Assembly (NCBI GenBank): GCA_937922775.1
Contig: CALAKE010000456.1
Location: 1-5,283, forward strand
Origin: an uncultured bacterium
Lineage (GTDB): Bacteria; Acidobacteriota; UBA890
Reading direction: 5' to 3'
Length of the DNA stretch: 5,283 bases
In this document: one piece after another, positions 1-5,283 of the stretch
How the letters are laid out: every line of letters starts with the position of its first letter
Numbering within the stretch: the stretch's first letter is position 1
The notes under the pieces: model-generated
Told to the model about the DNA's origin: nothing
Database searches by the model: none
Seen by the model: the letters and a program-made list of their open reading frames with translations, nothing else
Made by a program: the position numbers and the translations under genes

Positions 1-1
1 C

Positions 2-181
2 CGACGTGTGGAAACCAGCGTCTCAGTAGCTGCAAAGGTATCAGTAGACGTACCCGAACCGCAAAATCCTCGCATTAGACCCGGGCACGTGCGGGTGCGT
101 ATACTAAAGAGCGTGGTGCGCGAGGAATCCCCGTTTGTGAAAACACCTGATGAAGACTATCCGAAGAGTCTCAGTACGTAG
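2..181 (+). CDS. Possible 3' end of an upstream gene (partial, unrecognised)
   Basis: This frame is open from the left window edge to a TAG at 179-181, about 59 codons with no stop. The other two forward frames both close early (TAG at 27-29 and at 76-78). The deduced peptide has alternating valine-rich stretches (VETSVSVAAKVSVDVPEP) and a charged, proline-containing end (PDEDYPKSLST), which is compatible with a real C-terminus. I do not recognise a family. Against it, about half of the third codon positions are G or C by my count, and a chance open frame of this length is not rare. If real, it overlaps the first 32 bases of the TonB frame as called from 150 and would favour a later TonB start at 204 or 261. 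Sequence to the left of the window would settle it. Confidence 0.25.
   Translation, partial: RRVETSVSVAAKVSVDVPEPQNPRIRPGHVRVRILKSVVREESPFVKTPDEDYPKSLST
76..105 (+). promoter_or_regulatory. Candidate sigma70-like promoter upstream of the TonB gene
   Basis: TATACT at 100-105 matches the -10 consensus at five of six positions. TAGACC at 76-81 matches the -35 consensus at four of six, with an 18-base spacer. The start of transcription would fall near 111-113. This is a visual match only, and it lies inside the open frame at 2-181; if that frame is a real gene, the promoter is either internal to it or spurious. Confidence 0.22.
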
Positions 182-929
182 GAAGCGGCCCTCCAAAAAG
201 CCGATGCCGAATCTGGCTGCGGATGCCGTGGTGCACTCAACGGGTCCTGACGCCCGTGAGATGCTCAGCGAGTACATTGCGGCTGAGCCTGACAATCAGC
301 CTAAGAAGTGGGCGGGGATCGCGGCATTCGCGGTGCACTTTCTGCTTTTTCTGATCATCATTCCCACGGGTGCAGAGATCGAGCCGGTGCGGCTGACGTC
401 GAGGAACGCGGCCACGGTGGTCAAGCGCTACAAACCGCCGTCGCCGCCGGCGCGTGCCCGCAAGACAGTCAAGAAGCGGCCTGTCAATCCGGTGCCAATT
501 CCCGATCCGACTCCGCAGGACCCTGAGCCCATCATCGGCGAGTATTCAGATGTCGACTTCGGCGATCCCAGCGCCAACTTCGTGGTTGGGCTCCCGGACG
601 CCCCGCCGGGGCTCGGTGGCAGCGCCTGGGACGGTGCCTACCGGATGGGTGAGGGTGGTGTCATTCCCCCGATTCTGGTACGACAGGTGCTACCCGAGTA
701 CACGCCTGAGGCGACGCGGCACGGGATCCAGGGTGAGGTCTACATCGAGGCCGTCGTCACGGTCGATGGCACTGTCATCGAGCCCAAGCTCATTCGCGGT
801 TTGCCCGATGATGAGTTGAATGAACGCGCCCTTGCGTCCATTCTGCAGTGGCAATTCAAGCCTGGTATCAGAGACGGTGAGCCCGTTCCGGTGATTGCCC
901 TGTTCACCGTTACGTTCCGGATTCACTGA
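150..929 (+). CDS. TonB-family energy transducer protein
   Basis: TonB proteins are anchored in the inner membrane, span the periplasm and pass proton-motive energy from ExbB/ExbD to outer-membrane receptors. The 259-residue product shows the expected order. There is a basic, probably cytoplasmic N-terminus, then one membrane span at about 54-72. A proline- and lysine/arginine-rich linker covers about 96-127 (PPSPPARARKTVKKR, then PVPIPDPTPQDPEP). A TonB C-terminal domain covers about 170-259 (VLPEYTPEATRHGIQGEVYI, then a WQFKP motif near 234-238 and a final beta strand VTFRIH). The span has a histidine at 63, like the conserved transmembrane histidine of E. coli TonB (H20); the serine four residues before it is alanine here (A59). 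The start is uncertain. ATG 150 is the first start codon after an in-frame TGA at 138-140, but it has no well-placed ribosome binding site. ATG 204 (residue 19) and ATG 261 (residue 38) are alternatives, the last giving a short N-terminus before the span. No exbB, exbD or receptor gene is in view, so the partner system is unknown. Confidence 0.87.
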   Translation: MKTIRRVSVRRKRPSKKPMPNLAADAVVHSTGPDAREMLSEYIAAEPDNQPKKWAGIAAFAVHFLLFLIIIPTGAEIEPVRLTSRNAATVVKRYKPPSPPARARKTVKKRPVNPVPIPDPTPQDPEPIIGEYSDVDFGDPSANFVVGLPDAPPGLGGSAWDGAYRMGEGGVIPPILVRQVLPEYTPEATRHGIQGEVYIEAVVTVDGTVIEPKLIRGLPDDELNERALASILQWQFKPGIRDGEPVPVIALFTVTFRIH

Positions 930-968
930 TCCTGCCGTGGTGGAGAATTTGTGCGAGCAGACTGAACC

Positions 969-1694
969 GTGATCTCTGCCATCCGAACTGCTTTCGTCGG
1001 CATTGTCATTGTGGTGTATGCCATCCTCGTCGGCCTTCCGGCGCTCCTGATCGCACGTATCGCCGGGTCCCCGACGGTCCTGTACCGGGTGGGGCAGGGC
1101 GGTGCCTGGATCGGACTCAAGCTCGCCGGGGTGAGGTACAGGGTCGTCGGTCGGCAGAACGTGGACCCCGAGCAGAACTACGTGTTCATGCCGAACCACC
1201 AGAGCAACCTCGATCCATCGGTGGTCATGCTGGGGATTGGTAGGGATTTACGATTCATGGCGAAGGCGTCCCTCTTCCGAATTCCCGTGCTCGGGCAAGC
1301 AATGCTCGGCGGAGGGTTTGTGCCGGTCGAGCGCGACAAGCGTGAGAAGGCCGTAGCTGCGGTCGAGGCGGCTGCCGGCGAGTTGCGGCGCGGACATGAC
1401 TTCCTCATCTTCCCGGAGGGGACGCGCAGCCGAGATGGGCGTATGTTGCCGCTCAAGAAAGGGCCTTTCATCCTGGCGATCAAGGCACAGGTCCCGATTG
1501 TGCCGGTGGCCGTCCGCGGAACCTGTGATCTTTGGCCCAAGGGAAGCCTGAGGATCAGGTCCGGTGGCGTCACTCTCGAGATCCTGGATCCCATTTCCAC
1601 CGAGGGCCTGGAAGCGGACAGCAGGCATGCGCTTCGCGATATGGTCCAGGGCCGACTGCAGGAGCGAGTGCATGCTCCTTCTGGCGCGGCTTGA
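969..1694 (+). CDS. plsC: 1-acyl-sn-glycerol-3-phosphate acyltransferase (PlsC family)
   Basis: The family adds the second acyl chain to lysophosphatidic acid, giving phosphatidic acid for membrane phospholipids, at the inner face of the inner membrane. The product has 241 residues, the normal length. An N-terminal hydrophobic segment lies at about 8-31. Motif I is NHQSNLD at 76-82, giving the catalytic HX4D pair H77 and D82. Motif II is near GGGFVPVERD (114-123), with R122 as the likely glycerol-3-phosphate contact. Motif III is FPEGTRSRDG (148-157) and motif IV is VPIVPVAVRGT (175-185). The start is a GTG, placed just after an in-frame TGA at 963-965; later starts would cut the membrane segment. 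A GGTGGAG at 939-945 is too far upstream (23 bases) to serve this GTG directly. It follows the TonB gene by 39 bases and precedes folE by 60. Related families with the same motifs (lyso-ornithine lipid or other glycerolipid acyltransferases) cannot be excluded from motifs alone. Confidence 0.9.
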   Translation: MISAIRTAFVGIVIVVYAILVGLPALLIARIAGSPTVLYRVGQGGAWIGLKLAGVRYRVVGRQNVDPEQNYVFMPNHQSNLDPSVVMLGIGRDLRFMAKASLFRIPVLGQAMLGGGFVPVERDKREKAVAAVEAAAGELRRGHDFLIFPEGTRSRDGRMLPLKKGPFILAIKAQVPIVPVAVRGTCDLWPKGSLRIRSGGVTLEILDPISTEGLEADSRHALRDMVQGRLQERVHAPSGAA

Positions 1695-1743
1695 CCGCCT
1701 CGTTAGCCTCTGTTTGGATGATTCCGACATGACCTGCCGAGTA

Positions 1744-1748
1744 GGGGA
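1744..1748 (+). promoter_or_regulatory. Ribosome binding site of folE
   Basis: A purine run GGGGA (in TAGGGGAA) ends six bases before the ATG at 1755. It is well placed and supports that start for the GTP cyclohydrolase gene. Confidence 0.6.
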
Positions 1749-1754
1749 ATATCC

Positions 1755-2375
1755 ATGACCGACCGGGCGCCAGAGAAAGGCCATCTCATTGTCCCCGTGG
1801 AGGCGGTGGATCGCGACGCGATGGCGTCTTCGATTGCCGAGTTTCTCACCGCGGCCGGCCTCCCGGACGCGGCCAGAAGCGGAGCGCCGCAGAAGACTGC
1901 AGAGGCCTGGGCCGAGGTGCTACTGGCCGGATACCGAGAGGATCCCACGACAATTCTCGGACAGAGCTGGCCCGACCAGACCGGCGAGCTCGTCACCATG
2001 CTGTCGGTGCCGTTCGTCTCTGTCTGCGAGCACCATCTGCTACCCTTTTATGGCGAAGCTCACTTGGCCTACTTGCCAGACGGCCAACTAACCGGATTGT
2101 CCCGTTTGGCAGCCCTCGTGGACTGCCTGGCGCGGCGCCTGCAGGTCCAGGAGCGGCTGACCGAGCAGCTCGTGGATGTGGTCATGGATTCCCTGCAGCC
2201 GAAGGGTGCGGCCTGCGTCTTGGAAGCGGTCCACGATTGCGTCGGGGCCCGAACGCTGCAGCACAGGGGATCGAGGGTCCAGACGGTTGCCTATCGAGGT
2301 GAGTTCCGAGACAACTCGGGCCTACAGGATCGCCTCCTGAGGCTGGTGATGGGTGGCGGTGTAGCATCCCAATGA
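1755..2375 (+). CDS. folE: GTP cyclohydrolase I (FolE type), divergent active site
   Basis: FolE converts GTP to 7,8-dihydroneopterin triphosphate, the first step to tetrahydrofolate and also used for queuosine and biopterin. It is a cytoplasmic, zinc-dependent enzyme that usually forms a decamer. The 206-residue product is full length. The zinc and catalytic core is present: CEHH at 91-94 (zinc ligands C91 and H94, catalytic H93), GLS at 114-116, QVQERLT at 130-136, and H160/C162 in VHDC (third zinc ligand C162). Compared from memory with E. coli FolE, several positions that contact the GTP triphosphate differ: R65 to K47, K68 to E50, K136 to R117 and R139 to A120. R185 is kept as R166, but the following glycine of the usual RG pair is threonine. 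The family assignment is firm. Whether it is the main folate enzyme or a paralog with a shifted role is open. No other folate or queuosine gene is in the window. The ATG at 1755 is supported by a GGGGA ribosome binding site. Confidence 0.92.
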   Translation: MTDRAPEKGHLIVPVEAVDRDAMASSIAEFLTAAGLPDAARSGAPQKTAEAWAEVLLAGYREDPTTILGQSWPDQTGELVTMLSVPFVSVCEHHLLPFYGEAHLAYLPDGQLTGLSRLAALVDCLARRLQVQERLTEQLVDVVMDSLQPKGAACVLEAVHDCVGARTLQHRGSRVQTVAYRGEFRDNSGLQDRLLRLVMGGGVASQ

Positions 2376-2396
2376 GCAAGCGGTCAGGAAGTAGAC

Positions 2397-2419
2397 TCCG
2401 CCGGCATTGACTCGGCGGA
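2397..2419. repeat. Short inverted repeat between folE and the small membrane protein gene
   Basis: TCCGCCG at 2397-2403 pairs perfectly with CGGCGGA at 2413-2419 around a nine-base loop. There is no T run after it, so it is not a convincing intrinsic terminator. It could be an RNA structure in the 73-base gap, or chance in GC-rich DNA. It spans the possible upstream TTG start at 2407, which makes that start less attractive. Confidence 0.3.
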
Positions 2420-2433
2420 TCGGAAACACCAGA

Positions 2434-2438
2434 GGGAG
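2434..2438 (+). promoter_or_regulatory. Ribosome binding site deciding the start of the small membrane protein
   Basis: GGGAG (in AGAGGGAGCA) ends ten bases before the ATG at 2449. The in-frame TTG at 2407 has no comparable site, so ATG 2449 is preferred. Confidence 0.5.
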
Positions 2439-2448
2439 CATTCCGAGA

Positions 2449-2619
2449 ATGAGTGAAGAGCAGCAGACGGTGAGCGTCACCCCGGAAGAAGACGATTTCG
2501 CAGCTCGCTACGACAGGATGGTCGAGCCAGGTTCGGGCGGCTGGATCATCAAGGTCGGCGTGGTCGCAGCAGTCGCCGTGGTTGTTTGGGGTGCTGTCTC
2601 CTACTTTGCCGGCAGCTAG
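2449..2619 (+). CDS. Small single-span membrane protein, 56 residues, function unknown
   Basis: I do not recognise a family. The first 30 residues are polar and mostly acidic (EE at 3-4, EEDD at 13-16), with R20 and R23 before a glycine-rich turn (GSGG, 28-31). One hydrophobic segment follows at about 32-53, rich in valine and alanine (VGVVAAVAVVVWGAVSYF). The protein ends three residues later (AGS), so it is laid out like a tail-anchored membrane protein with its N-terminus probably in the cytoplasm. The frame opens earlier at a TTG (2407), adding 14 residues, but the ribosome binding site at 2434-2438 favours ATG 2449. It lies 73 bases after folE and 54 bases before the Lon-like protease, in the same frame as the protease. 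An accessory or membrane-recruiting role for the protease is possible but rests on position only. The good ribosome binding site and clean membrane topology make a real gene likely. Confidence 0.65.
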   Translation: MSEEQQTVSVTPEEDDFAARYDRMVEPGSGGWIIKVGVVAAVAVVVWGAVSYFAGS

Positions 2620-2673
2620 AGGCGTCGCCTCACAGCCGGTCCGATCTCACGCCAAGACTGCGGTCATGGAGCT

Positions 2674-5160
2674 ATGAAAATCGAGAACCACCAGCTTTCT
2701 GTCGAGGAGTTACGCAAGGTTTGTGATCCGGCTCAGTTTCCCTTCTCGACCACCGCCGACCTGACGCCTCTGGACAGCATCATCGGCCAGAAGCGTGCCG
2801 TCTCGGCGATGGAGTTCGGGTTCGACATCTCCAGTCCCGGCTTCAACGTTTTTGTGGCCGGCATGTCGGGCACCGGCAAGAGCAGCATCACGAGGCGGCT
2901 CCTCGAACGCATTGCCGCCGAGCAGCCTGTTCCCGACGACGTCGCCTACGTCCACAACTTCGACGATCCGGACTCTCCCCACGTGCTGACGCTGCCACCG
3001 GGGATCGCATGTAGGTTGCGCTCCGACATGCAGGAGCTCGTCGAAAGTTTGCAGGACGAGGTGCCCAAGACCTTCGAGGGCAAAGACTACGAGGAACAGC
3101 GGCGAAACACGGCGGAGCGTCACCAGGAGCGCAAGCAACAGCTAATGGAGGGCCTTGAGGAGGGAGCGCGCAAGCGCGGCTTCGAGCTCAAGAGCACGCC
3201 GATGGGATTCCGTACCATCCCGATTCGTGACGGCAAGCCGCTCACTCAAGAAGAATACGAGGAGATGGATGACGTCGACCGCAAGGGCCTCGACGAGCAG
3301 ATGGAAGAGCTCGAGGGCGAGGTGCGCGAGGTCATGGCCGAAATCAAGGTTATCGATCAAGGCCTGAAGGACGACCTGCGGGATCTTAACCAGCAGGTGG
3401 CGATGAACGTCCTCGGGGCCCTGATGTTGCACCTCAAGCAGCGCTACCAGGACTACGAGTTCGTCATCCAATATCTCGATACGGTGCAGAAGGACATCGT
3501 CGACAACATCGAGCATTTCCGCGAGCAGGAAGAGCCGGCGATGCCGATCCCCGGTCTGCGTGTGCAGCGCCAGGAGCCGGACTTCTCCCGCTACGAAGTC
3601 AACGTTGTGGTCGACAACTCCCATACCACGGGAGCGCCGGTGGTATTCGAGACCAATCCGACCTTTTCCAACCTGATTGGCCGCATCGAGCGACGGGCGC
3701 AGTTCGGGGCCTTGCTGACCGATTTCACGATGATTCGTGCCGGCTCGCTGGCGAAGGCGAACGGCGGGTTCCTTGTTCTGAACGTCGAGGACCTCCTGCG
3801 CAATCCGTTCGTCTACGATGCCCTCAAGCGCGCCGTGCGAGACCGGGAGGTGCGGATCGAGGATCTGGCTGAGCGCTATGGAGTGTTCGCTACCCAGACC
3901 CTCCGGCCGGAGCCCATTCCGTTGCGGGCCAAGGTCTGCCTGCTGGGAAACCCGCACTGGTACCACACGCTGTTCTACTACGACGAGGACTTCGGCAAGA
4001 TCTTCAAGGTCAAGGCCGACTTCGACTACCAGACAGATCGCGAAGAGCATCGCATCCACCAGCTCGCGGCTTTCATCGCCAGGTTGACCCAGGAAGAAAG
4101 CCTGCCGCCGGCCGATGCTACTGCTGTTGCCGCGGTGGTCGATCATGCATCGCGCATCGTCGAGGACAAGGAGAAGCTGTCGTTGCGCTTTTCCGAGCTC
4201 ACCGACCTCATCCGTGAGGCGGCCTACTGGGCCAAGGTCGACGGCAAGGACATCATCACGTCCGAGCAAGTAGGTCGCGCCCTCGACGAGCAGGAGTTCC
4301 GCACGGGCCTGATCAAGGATCGTGTCCAGGAGCTCATTTTGCGCGAGGTGTTGTTGGTTGATACCGACGGAGCTCAAGCCGGCCAGATCAACGGACTGGC
4401 TATCCACGTCGTCGGCCAGTACATGTTCGGCCGCCCCTCGAAGATCACAGCCAACGTACACCTCGGGCGTGAAGGGGTCATCAACATCGAGCGAAGGGCA
4501 CGACTCTCTCACAGCACCCACGACAAGGGGGTCATGATCCTGTCGGGCTTCCTGGGTGAGCGCTTCGCCCAGGACAAGCCGATGTCGTTGTCGGCGACCC
4601 TCACTTTCGAGCAATCCTATGGTGAGATCGCCGGAGACTCGGCCTCCAGCACCGAGCTCTATTGCCTGCTCTCGGCTCTCTCCGAGGTTCCATTGAAGCA
4701 AGGAATCGCGGTGACAGGGTCGGTGAATCAGAAGGGCGAGGTGCAGGCGATCGGTGGCGTCAACCACAAGATCGAGGGCTTCTTCGACATCTGCAAGGAG
4801 CGCGGCCTCACGGGCGAGCAGGGCGTCATGATTCCGCGGGCAGACGTGCAGTATCTGATGCTAAGAGAAGATGTGGTCGAGGCTGTTGCCGAGGGAAAGT
4901 TCAGGGTCTGGGCCATTGACCACGTGGATCAGGGCATCGAGATCCTCACGGGTGTCGCGGCCGGCGAGCGGCAGGAGGACGGGAGCTGGACGCCGGACTC
5001 GATCAACGATCTCGTCGACAAGCGGCTGGCCGATCTGGGCCAGCGTCTCCGTGATTGGGGCCGCGAGGGCAGTCCCTCGAGCGCTGCCGAGGTTGTGACA
5101 CCGCGCGATGGAGAAGAGTCACCGCCTCCTCCGCAACCTCCCGAGAGACCGAACCAGTAG
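2674..5160 (+). CDS. LonB-like ATP-dependent Ser-Lys protease (AAA_32 / Lon_C type)
   Basis: This is a AAA+ protease of the Lon-like family related to E. coli YcbZ/LonH and archaeal LonB, lacking the LonA N-terminal substrate domain. Such proteins degrade misfolded or regulatory proteins in the cytoplasm. The 828-residue product starts with the family's usual N-terminus (DSIIGQKRAV at 34-43). Walker A is GMSGTGKS at 63-70. A long charged, probably coiled-coil insertion (about 113-300) separates it from the Walker B region GGFLVLNVEDLL (364-375), where the usual Asp position is N370. N426 in LLGNP may be sensor 1. The helical lid is about 475-545. The peptidase domain is about 550-762, with catalytic S656 in GDSAS and K699 in IGGVNHKIEGFF. 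A hydrophilic tail ends in a proline-rich run (SPPPPQPPERP). No transmembrane span is evident, unlike archaeal LonB. ATG 2674 is the first start codon after the TAG at 2617; its GGAG (2668-2671) is only two bases away, too close for a normal ribosome binding site. The strong terminator at 5196 follows. Confidence 0.93.
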   Translation: MKIENHQLSVEELRKVCDPAQFPFSTTADLTPLDSIIGQKRAVSAMEFGFDISSPGFNVFVAGMSGTGKSSITRRLLERIAAEQPVPDDVAYVHNFDDPDSPHVLTLPPGIACRLRSDMQELVESLQDEVPKTFEGKDYEEQRRNTAERHQERKQQLMEGLEEGARKRGFELKSTPMGFRTIPIRDGKPLTQEEYEEMDDVDRKGLDEQMEELEGEVREVMAEIKVIDQGLKDDLRDLNQQVAMNVLGALMLHLKQRYQDYEFVIQYLDTVQKDIVDNIEHFREQEEPAMPIPGLRVQRQEPDFSRYEVNVVVDNSHTTGAPVVFETNPTFSNLIGRIERRAQFGALLTDFTMIRAGSLAKANGGFLVLNVEDLLRNPFVYDALKRAVRDREVRIEDLAERYGVFATQTLRPEPIPLRAKVCLLGNPHWYHTLFYYDEDFGKIFKVKADFDYQTDREEHRIHQLAAFIARLTQEESLPPADATAVAAVVDHASRIVEDKEKLSLRFSELTDLIREAAYWAKVDGKDIITSEQVGRALDEQEFRTGLIKDRVQELILREVLLVDTDGAQAGQINGLAIHVVGQYMFGRPSKITANVHLGREGVINIERRARLSHSTHDKGVMILSGFLGERFAQDKPMSLSATLTFEQSYGEIAGDSASSTELYCLLSALSEVPLKQGIAVTGSVNQKGEVQAIGGVNHKIEGFFDICKERGLTGEQGVMIPRADVQYLMLREDVVEAVAEGKFRVWAIDHVDQGIEILTGVAAGERQEDGSWTPDSINDLVDKRLADLGQRLRDWGREGSPSSAAEVVTPRDGEESPPPPQPPERPNQ

Positions 5161-5195
5161 GAGCACGGCGGGTCGCGCGCGCATCGTCAGAGAAG

Positions 5196-5231
5196 AAGGC
5201 CTCGTCCCTTGTCGCGAGGGACGAGGCCTTT
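5196..5231 (+). terminator. Rho-independent terminator after the Lon-like protease gene
   Basis: AAGGCCTCGTCCCT at 5196-5209 pairs perfectly with AGGGACGAGGCCTT at 5217-5230 around a seven-base loop (5210-5216). A T-rich but interrupted tract follows (TTTGTTGTGTT, 5229-5239). On the minus strand the same hairpin is followed by CCTTCTTCTCT, so it may also stop transcription coming from the right. It starts 35 bases after the protease stop codon and marks the end of the + strand block. Confidence 0.85.
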
Positions 5232-5283
5232 GTTGTGTTCCATGGCTTGGTCGACGTCAGAACCCGTCACTTCAATTCCCGCG

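Noticed and set aside
20..176. Nine-base direct repeat GTCTCAGTA at 20-28 and 168-176, with a related TCAGTAG at 41-47
   Set aside because: It is too short and irregularly spaced to indicate an operator or a duplication.
690..1199. Minus-strand open frame of 169 codons across the TonB-plsC junction
   Set aside because: It overlaps two well-supported + strand genes and has a low-complexity, polar composition typical of antisense shadows.
2407..2448. Longer form of the small membrane protein from TTG 2407
   Set aside because: TTG is a weak start, lies within a hairpin, and has no good ribosome binding site, whereas ATG 2449 has GGGAG at a workable distance.
3142..4767. Long open frame of 541 codons on the minus strand inside the protease gene
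   Set aside because: It is a shadow of the protease coding sequence, produced by GC-rich codon bias. The + strand product has all family motifs in order, and the minus product resembles nothing I know.
5187..5283. Minus-strand frame open from the right edge to a stop at 5187-5189
   Set aside because: It would run through the perfect terminator hairpin and gives no recognisable peptide; about 31 open codons is well within chance.
5242..5283. Start of a + strand gene at ATG 5242, open to the window edge
   Set aside because: Only 14 codons are visible, there is no ribosome binding site, and it lies directly after the terminator. It cannot be supported without more sequence.
5263..5283. TTCAATTCCCGC near the right edge, resembling the T arm of a tRNA
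   Set aside because: The bases before TTCAATT (GTCAC) do not pair with CCCGC, so no T stem forms, and no other tRNA arm is visible.

Overview
The window is an ordinary-looking stretch of bacterial chromosome. It is moderately GC-rich, and every convincing gene is on the + strand. A TonB-family energy transducer implies a Gram-negative (diderm) cell. Acidobacteriota, Myxococcota or a similar diderm phylum would fit, but this is an impression from protein style, not a placement. There are no rRNA or tRNA genes, insertion sequences, CRISPR arrays or phage genes.

Layout, left to right. Bases 1-149 hold either the 3' end of an upstream gene (a frame open from the left edge to a TAG at 179-181) or a promoter region; the two readings conflict and both are listed. 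A TonB-like protein follows (150-929, start uncertain), then a PlsC-type 1-acylglycerol-3-phosphate acyltransferase (969-1694, GTG start) and a FolE-type GTP cyclohydrolase I (1755-2375, good ribosome binding site). Next come an unrecognised 56-residue single-span membrane protein (2449-2619) and a large LonB-like AAA+ Ser-Lys protease of 828 residues (2674-5160). A perfect 14-bp hairpin terminator (5196-5231) closes the block. Bases 5232-5283 hold nothing assignable.

The gaps between genes are short (39, 60, 73 and 54 bases), all genes point the same way, and the only convincing terminator is at the end. The five genes may therefore be cotranscribed. They do not form one obvious pathway: envelope energy transduction, phospholipid synthesis, pterin (folate or queuosine) synthesis and protein quality control are typical of a mixed housekeeping cluster. 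No exbB, exbD or TonB-dependent receptor lies in view.

I do not see a clear undescribed system. The points most worth checking are: (1) the small membrane protein is in the same frame as the Lon-like protease, separated from it only by one TAG and 18 stop-free codons; (2) the FolE protein keeps its zinc and catalytic residues but differs at several triphosphate-contact positions; (3) the 5' end of the TonB gene is ambiguous because of an overlapping open frame.
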